From positions 123,501 to 187,500 of the forward strand of contig JACVTC010000119.1 of the NCBI GenBank assembly GCA_016946835.1: a stretch of 64,000 bases of DNA, written 5' to 3'. The stretch comes from Neocallimastix lanati (nom. inval.). Lineage: Eukaryota; Neocallimastigomycota; Neocallimastigomycetes; Neocallimastigales; Neocallimastigaceae. Both the position numbers and the translations under genes were made by a program. Below the pieces are notes generated by a model. That model worked only from the letters and a program-made list of their open reading frames with translations. It was not told where the DNA came from and ran no database searches. The stretch's first letter is position 1. The number at the start of each line of letters is the position of its first letter. This document shows positions 57,697-64,000 of this stretch, one piece after another.

Positions 57697-59224
57697 AATA
57701 TTTCAATTTAAATTTTAATATTATATATTTCAAAAAAAAAAAAAAAAAAAAAAAAAATTTTTTTTTTTTTTACTTTTGTTTAATTTCTATTTATTTTTCA
57801 ATGTAATAAACTTAAGCAATAAGTGATAAATATTTATTAAGTATCATATTAGATTTTATTATTATTACTCCTTTTTTTTTAATTAATTATACTCTTTCTT
57901 TAAAGGAATCTTTAATTTTTTTTTTTTAAAAAAAAAAAAAATAACAATTTTTAAATTTATTTATATATATTCTGGAGTTTGTAGAATAAATTATTATCAT
58001 AAAAAAAAATTAGATTAAATCCAACAAATTCAAATTCAAATTCTAATTTAATTCTAATTCAAATTTTTAAATATAGACAAAAATGAAATTAACCGAAAAA
58101 AAAATAATAACAATAATAATAATTAATGAAATTATATAATTATACTAACTAATAAAAATAAAATTTAAAGAAATAAAATGTTCTAGCAAAAATCCATTTT
58201 TTTTTTCTAAAAAAAAGAAAAAAATTAAGATATACATTATCTATCTAACATAAAAAAAGATTAAAAAGATATAAACAATCTATCTAACATAAAAAAAAAA
58301 AAAAAATTAAAAAGATATAAACTATCTATCTAACAATAATTCAATTAAAAAAAAAAAAAAAAAAAAAAATTAAGATATAAACTATCTATCTAATAATATT
58401 AATTCAATTAAAAAAAAAATAATAAAATTAAATAAAATTAAATAAATGTTTAAAGGATATAAAAATATCTACCTATAAATCAATTAAAATATTAAATAAA
58501 TTTCTAATGAATATAGAACTATCTAACAATAATTCAATTAGAATTTTTTTATAAATTTATATATATCTATTATTATTTTTTTATTTTATTTTATTTTATT
58601 TTATTTTATTTTATTTTTTTTTTATTTTTTTTTTTTTTTTTGTTAGTTTTAATTTTAAAAAATAAATGAAATAATAAAGTCAGTTTCAACCATTTTTAAA
58701 ATTATTCTTTAAAAAAAAAAAAAAAAAAAAATTTAACTATCTCTAAAAGAAAAAAATAAATAAATAAATAAAAATAAAAATAAAAATAAATAATAATATT
58801 TTAATAAAAAAAATTTTTTTTTTTTAAATAAAAATGACTATGTTTAATTTTAATATTCTTTAATTTAATTTAAAATTGTGTGTTTTTATTCTTTATTCTT
58901 TATTCCTTATTTTTATTTTTATTTTATTTTTATCTTTTTTGTTATACTTTTCTTTTACAAGATCATTTTGAAAAATTATAAATCTATATAATATATATAT
59001 TTTTTGATTTAAAAAAAATATTTATATATAAAATAAAATAAAATAAAAATAAAAAAAAAAAAAATAAAATAAAAATAAAAAATATATTATATATTATATA
59101 TTATATATTATATAGATATAGATATAGATATAGAATTATAAATCAGAATATTTATAATATTTTATTTTTTTTATTTTATTTCATTAAATTTTAATTATTA
59201 TTTGTTACTTTTTTTATTTTTATT

Positions 59225-59261
<37 letters not shown>

Positions 59262-59318
59262 ATTATTTTACTAGTTTATATTTTTTAATAAAAAAAAAAA
59301 AAATAAAAAAAAAAAAAA

Positions 59319-59354
<36 letters not shown>

Positions 59355-59381
59355 TAATAATTATTATTATTATTATTATAT
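57697..59381. other. Convergent intergenic region, low complexity
   Basis: 3' flank of the nucleotidase (AATAAA directly after the stop at 57694-57700), then poly-A/T tracts, TTTTA repeats (58576-58618, 59220-59246), (TA)n and ATAGAT repeats (59090-59132) and (AAT)n (59321-59352). No gene. Confidence 0.7.
58225..58420. repeat. Tandem repeat with ATATAAACTATCTATCTAAC core
   Basis: Four imperfect copies of an about 50-60-bp unit (AAGATATA-AC-ATCTATCTAACA core plus an A-tract of varying length); weaker relatives continue to about 58530. Confidence 0.85.
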
Positions 59382-59912
59382 TTATTCGGATTTAGATTTT
59401 GTTGAAGAATCCGTAATTTCTTTTTTATGATTATAATGAATACCAATATGTCCTATACCTAAAATGATAACGGATACAATTAAAGGAATATTTTTACTAT
59501 AAATTCCTAATAAGAGGTAGGCAATAACAGGTAAAGTGGCTCCAGCTAACGGTATACCAACAATACCAGAATAAAAATCGTTCATCGTTTTTTCACTTTT
59601 AAAATATCTAATCCAATAAATTTCATATAAAATCATGGCTAGAAAAGCAAATGGTAGTAGATAAGACCGAGAGGACATTTTAACACTACTATAATCAGTA
59701 AATAATAAGGATATGGCAGTGACTAATACTTCACCAACTCTTTCCAAGGATAATAAAAATTTATTCTCATTATCTACATATTTCTCATAATCTTTTGGCA
59801 TATTTTTTGTCCAAATGATATTTGGAACAGTTAACATGGTTAAAAATATTAATCCTATATATGGGAACTTTCTTCCACCATTTCCTTGATTTCCAAAATT
59901 AAAATAGTTCAT
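59382..59912 (-). CDS. Five-helix membrane protein, bacterial-type, unknown function
   Basis: 176 aa. Predicted helices at about 16-34, 56-74, 84-103, 117-136 and 139-157; polar Gly/Asn-rich N-terminus and Lys/Ser-rich C-terminus. Distinctive runs: PNIIWTKNMPKDYEKYV, LERVGEVLVTAISLLF, ILYEIYWIRYFKSEKTM, IPLAGATLPVIAYLLLGIY, IILGIGHIGIHYNH. From memory these match a conserved hypothetical membrane protein common in Clostridia and other Firmicutes. Function unknown. Intronless single frame with a good Met just after an AT-rich leader. Probably horizontally acquired; location (plasma or internal membrane) cannot be told. Confidence 0.85.
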   Translation of the reverse strand: MNYFNFGNQGNGGRKFPYIGLIFLTMLTVPNIIWTKNMPKDYEKYVDNENKFLLSLERVGEVLVTAISLLFTDYSSVKMSSRSYLLPFAFLAMILYEIYWIRYFKSEKTMNDFYSGIVGIPLAGATLPVIAYLLLGIYSKNIPLIVSVIILGIGHIGIHYNHKKEITDSSTKSKSE

Positions 59913-59995
59913 TATTTCCTGATTATTTTTAAGTTTTTGAAAAAATAGTTCCTTTATTCAATAATAATAACGATAACAATAATAACAACAGCGGC

Positions 59996-60038
<43 letters not shown>

Positions 60039-60070
60039 TTTATATTATTAGACAAAAAAATAATTTATAT

Positions 60071-60106
<36 letters not shown>

Positions 60107-60321
60107 GAAAGAAAAAGTTTATTTATTTTTATTTTATATATATATTTATATCTTCTTTTTATTATAAAATATACCTTAAATTTCAAAAAGGAACCTTTTA
60201 ATATATATTATTATTTATATTATAATTTTATATTATATTTTTTTAAAATAATAAATATTTTATTTATTATCAAATAATTTTATTAATTTATAAGTTTTTT
60301 CACGATATAAAAAATAAATTA

Positions 60322-60375
<54 letters not shown>

Positions 60376-60472
60376 TAATAATAACTTTCAAAATTAAAGA
60401 AATTATAATAATTATATATACATATATATATTAAATAGAATTTATATATATATATATATATATTAAAAAAAA
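59913..60472. other. Intergenic, homopolymers and (AAT)n
   Basis: (AAT)n at 59993-60035, an A-run at 60075-60101, and an uninterrupted poly-A of about 44 bases at 60327-60370. TATATA runs near 60415-60465. No gene seen; a downstream exon of the 60473 gene could lie here, but none is recognisable. Confidence 0.6.
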
Positions 60473-61027
60473 TTAAAAACATTCAAAATAATATATAAAA
60501 TTCATTAACTTACTGGAATGAAATTGGGATTTACTAATAATTGAGGATGTTTTACAAACATTTTTTGAATAATCAAAGGCATTTTTTTTAATTAAATTAT
60601 TTAATATAATATTACTGTTACAATTTTTATCGTCAAGTATACAATATTTTCTTTTTAAAATAAATTTTTTTCTTGAGTTGTTTGAATCATCTGAATTTAC
60701 TATTCTTTTTTTAATTAAAAAAGGTAATAAAGTAAAAGAATTTGGTTTATTCAAACTTACTGTAGAATTAAGATTTTTTTGTTGAAATTGGAAATTAGAA
60801 TTTATAAATTGTTTAGGAAATAAAGTATTATTTTTATTAATGGTCAATCGTTGATTGTTGGATTGAAAATTTGATAATTGGATAGAATTTTTATTACCAC
60901 AATAAATACTCAACGATTTATTTTGGTTCGAAATTTTTTTTAATAAATTATCTTTTGAAAATACACAATTTCCAATTTTTTTTAAAATTTGTAGGTTTAC
61001 TCTATTATTTGATTTTATTATTTCCAT
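60473..61027 (-). CDS. Hypothetical Asn/Lys/Ser-rich protein
   Basis: 184 aa, not recognised. Composition is Asn, Lys, Ser and Leu rich, with no signal peptide or membrane helix, and several basic patches (IKKRIVNSDDSNNSRKKF, ILKRKY) that could be a nuclear-localisation signal. A perfect fungal 5' splice-site sequence GTAAGT occurs on the minus strand near the end (complement of about 60508-60513), just before the final about dozen residues. The true coding sequence may therefore splice out there, which would make the present C-terminus an artefact. The more mixed composition, compared with flanking low-complexity DNA, supports a real gene. Confidence 0.5.
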   Translation of the reverse strand: MEIIKSNNRVNLQILKKIGNCVFSKDNLLKKISNQNKSLSIYCGNKNSIQLSNFQSNNQRLTINKNNTLFPKQFINSNFQFQQKNLNSTVSLNKPNSFTLLPFLIKKRIVNSDDSNNSRKKFILKRKYCILDDKNCNSNIILNNLIKKNAFDYSKNVCKTSSIISKSQFHSSKLMNFIYYFECF

Positions 61028-62249
61028 TTATCTTATTTATGTTTATACCAATACAACTGTATATAGGTATATAAAAGAAAAGAAAAGAAAGAAAAATAGT
61101 ATATATATGTATATATATGTTTAAAATTTTAAAAAATAAAGAAAAAAAGATGTATAATAAACTTTTTTTTTTTGGAAAAAGTCTTATTTATTTGGATATA
61201 TTGATATATTAATATTATTGTAATAAAAATTTAAAATTTAATATCCTTTAAATATTAAATAAAGTTTAATATTATTCAAATTTGATATTAATATATTTAT
61301 ATTCTATACTTATCTTTTATTATTAAATTCTTAATAATTATACTATAATAAATACTTAAATTTATTTTTTAATTAACAGCAATAATATATATATATATAT
61401 TTTTGATATTAATGAATATTCATGTTGATGTAATAAAAAAAAAAATAATTTATGATATAAATATTAATAATTTGATAAATTTTATTATTAGAAGTATTAA
61501 TAATTAAAAATTAAAAACAAAAAAAAAAAAATATTTAAGCCTTTTACTAATTTAAATAGACTAGAATAATTTCTTCATAAATAATAAAAGTATAGGATAA
61601 ATTAAATTTTTACTAAAGTTATATTTTCATAAAACAAAACAAAATAAAATAAAATAAAATAAATAAATAAATAAATAAATAAAAAATAATCTCATTACAT
61701 GATTTAATTGTTATTTTAAATATCTTAAACAATTTCAACGATTTATAATCATACAATAGATGAAAGGAAGAATAAAGAAACTTCGATTGATATAAAAGTA
61801 AAAATTCAATATTTTTTAGTGTTGCAATGGCGAATAGCGCGAATATTTTTATTAAATCTTAATTTAATTTGTTTCTGCTTAAATTGAAATGTATATTATT
61901 ACGATGCTATAAAAGCAAATAACAATAAAATTAATGGAAATTATTGTTATAATATATTAAAATTTCATGTAGGAAGCCCATAAAAATAATGTAATATATA
62001 CATAGATCTATTTTTTATTTATTTATTAATTTATTTATTTATTCTATTTTAATAAAATTTATCTCCCTATTTAATAGTTATTGTTATGATTTTCTTTTTT
62101 AGAAATACTTTTATCTTGAATTTCTATTTTTATTTGACATTCGACCTCATTAGTATCAAAATCAGTTTTAACTATCCAATTTTTATGAAATTTTTTTAAT
62201 ATTTATTATTATAATTGTTGTTATTGTTATTTTGTTGTTGTTATTGTCA

Positions 62250-62281
<32 letters not shown>

Positions 62282-62511
62282 TTAATTTTTAATATAAACT
62301 ATTAAAAATAATAATAATAAAAATAAATTATCTTTTAAATTTATGATAGAAAATTAAATTAGCTTTTAGGATAAAAAATTAGATATTATACAATAAAAAT
62401 AGAATAAATAAACATATAAGTTATCTTTTTTTTTTTTTTTTTTTTTTTTTATAAAGTTAAATGGCATATATATATATATTTTTTTTAAAAAAAAAATAAA
62501 AAAAAAAAAAA
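61028..62511. other. Intergenic with two small coding-like patches
   Basis: Mostly AT-rich. 61740-61890 (plus strand) has mixed composition and an open frame reading TIDERKNKETSIDIKVKI; 62071-62187 (minus strand) reads KFHKNWIVKTDFDTNEVEC before a stop at 62071-62073, preceded by AAT/AAC repeats. Either could be an exon of an unrecognised gene; neither has a start codon in frame. Poly-T at 62427-62450. Confidence 0.4.
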
Positions 62512-63288
62512 TTATTTAGTTGCATATTTAGAATCAGCAACACGAATTAAGTTGTCATATTTTAATTTTAAGGTTTCAAAAGCTTCGTTAACTTCATCAG
62601 GTATATCTTCATGAGCAATAAAACCTTTACCTTTTGGACCATAACCATTTTCATCATCTCTTAATCTAGGAATTTCTCCCATAAGTAAACTTATATATCT
62701 TTCCATATTCCACATACCTTTAATTTCTTTGGCATAAGTTAATTCATTTTCTTTTTCTATTACTTCTGCTTTATATGTAGCGTAATTAATTGATATCATA
62801 TCAGGACGATATTTTCTAAGCGTTACTGACATTCTACGTTGCATAGTGGCATCCTGAGAGAGTATAATATATTTACATTTGATATTATTTTTTTCAATTA
62901 AATCTAATAAGTTGGTAATATTGTTACCACAATTGGTAGAGTCTTTTTCAAGATAGTCGACTTGAAGATTATATTTTTTATTAATATAATTCGAAAAAAT
63001 TTCTGCTTCTGGTTTATTTTGTGTCTCTATAGAAGGATATTCTTTATGCACACGATCACGTAACGTTTGAGTAGTATGTCCGGCACCTCCAACAATAATA
63101 TACTTTTCAGATACTTGATTTTGAATGGCTTCGGCTAATACATCACCACCACAAATGATACTTCCACCAAACAAAACCATAACGTCGGCTTTTTCAATTC
63201 CATATTTAGCTTTTAAATATTCCTGTTTTAATTCTGGAACATCTCTGGCTCCACAGTAATTTCCAATTTTATTTATAAGATTAGAATA
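62512..63288 (-). CDS. DUF218 / YdcF-like protein, 5' exon unresolved
   Basis: 222 codons from the first Met at 63180, but the same frame is clearly coding further upstream to about 63288 (YSNLINKIGNYCGARDVPEL then LKAKYGIEKADV leads straight into MVLFGGS). There is no in-frame ATG before a stop at 63304-63306, so a 5' exon is likely. Family motifs: FGGSIICGGDVLAEA, VGGAGHTTQTLR, DSTNCGNN, LSQDATMQRRM and a C-terminal GYGPKGKGFIAHEDIPDEV. DUF218/YdcF proteins have a Rossmann-like fold; E. coli YdcF has been reported to bind S-adenosylmethionine, and function is otherwise unclear. Closest in feel to Firmicutes, hence probably acquired from bacteria. The exact splice sites are unresolved. Confidence 0.85.
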   Translation of the reverse strand, partial: YSNLINKIGNYCGARDVPELKQEYLKAKYGIEKADVMVLFGGSIICGGDVLAEAIQNQVSEKYIIVGGAGHTTQTLRDRVHKEYPSIETQNKPEAEIFSNYINKKYNLQVDYLEKDSTNCGNNITNLLDLIEKNNIKCKYIILSQDATMQRRMSVTLRKYRPDMISINYATYKAEVIEKENELTYAKEIKGMWNMERYISLLMGEIPRLRDDENGYGPKGKGFIAHEDIPDEVNEAFETLKLKYDNLIRVADSKYATK

Positions 63289-63501
63289 CTTTAAAAATTT
63301 GTTTTAAAATTTAATTATTATAGATAGGTAAATTATTTGTAAATATTATTTTTAATTCAAATTTCTTTTTATTCATACATTAAATTAACAATCAATTACA
63401 TACAAAATTTTATTTATAAAAAAATTATTATAACTATAATTATTATCATTATTAATTTTAATAATTACCATTTTTTTATTTTATTAATTTTTTATTTTAT
63501 T

Positions 63502-63544
<43 letters not shown>

Positions 63545-64000
63545 CTTGTTTTGCTTTGTCTTTGTTTTTGTTTTTTAAATAAATAATATTTTAACCTTAT
63601 AAAAAAAAATTATTACATATAAAAAAATAAATAAATAAAATATAAATAAATAAAAATAAAAATAAAAATAAATTAAATATTAATTATTAATAAACCAAAA
63701 ATAAAAAATATTTTTCCCTAAAATTTTTAAAATTTTAATCTATGAATTTCATTAAAATATATCAAATGTATAAAAATACTTACATTAACCAATCAAAAAA
63801 TTAAAATATTATAAATTAAAAAATTTTAAATATATTAAAAAAGTATTTATAATTTAAAAAAAAAATTTTTTTTAATTAATAACTTTTAATATTTATATAT
63901 TAAATATTTTCATCAATATTTATTATATAACTATAAAATATTATATTTTATTTAATTGTAAATATTAAGTCATATAAAATTGTACTAAGGAAAATTATTT
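63289..64000. other. Upstream region of the DUF218 gene
   Basis: Should contain the missing first exon and promoter. A GTATGT 5' splice-site-like hexamer is at the complement of 63398-63403, and an ATG with a short open frame begins near the complement of 63469-63471. Phases do not join cleanly with the frame downstream, so I do not draw the exon. Poly-T at 63508-63543. The rest is AT-rich with no gene seen. Confidence 0.4.

Overview
The window looks like nuclear DNA of an anaerobic gut fungus (Neocallimastigomycota, the Piromyces/Neocallimastix/Anaeromyces group). The reasons are extreme AT-richness with long poly-A/T and AAT tracts, Asn-rich secreted proteins, an expanded family of carbohydrate-active enzymes, fungal-type retroelements, and several genes that look bacterial (rumen Firmicutes-like). 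The assignment is inference from sequence character; no rRNA or tRNA gene was found.

About 1-39.4 kb is a same-strand (-) tandem array of one gene family: secreted CE4 polysaccharide deacetylases (chitin deacetylase / acetyl-xylan esterase fold). Each has a signal peptide, a Lys-Arg processing site, a Trp-Asn-Gln repeat block built on QWNNNN, a Pro/Gln/Gly linker and a complete CE4 catalytic domain. There are four 'A-type' genes (910-1902, 3749-4741, 7207-8178, 9968-10939), a decayed A-type fragment (12661-12822), and five 'B-type' copies (13381-14403 with one in-frame stop, 18275-19273, 22226-23230, 34222-35241, 38326-39333). The spacers are duplicated too: A units are about 2.8 kb, B units about 4-5 kb. 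Most copies share a TATAAAAAG box about 125-175 bp upstream of the ATG, and seven of nine share a CCAAT box further upstream.

The array has been hit by mobile elements: a 3' Copia remnant with an LTR (5660-6214), a small poly-A retroposon with 10-bp target-site duplications (15536-15653), a complete-length Copia element with two identical 254-bp LTRs and 5-bp duplications (24937-30394), and a 5'-truncated LINE (31858-33450). Subtracting the Copia element and the LINE from the third B unit returns it to about 4.9 kb, the size of the first, which orders the events.

About 39.4-55.9 kb is gene-poor and holds decayed transposons: LINE fragments, a second Copia pol remnant, and two head-to-head FLYWCH/MULE-type transposase pseudogenes, with minisatellites and homopolymer runs.

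55.9-64 kb holds single-copy genes: a secreted 5'-nucleotidase (+), a five-helix membrane protein (-), an unrecognised Asn-rich protein (-) and a DUF218/YdcF-like protein (-) whose 5' end appears to need an upstream exon. The nucleotidase, membrane protein and DUF218 protein all resemble bacterial families, suggesting horizontal acquisition, which is well known in these fungi.
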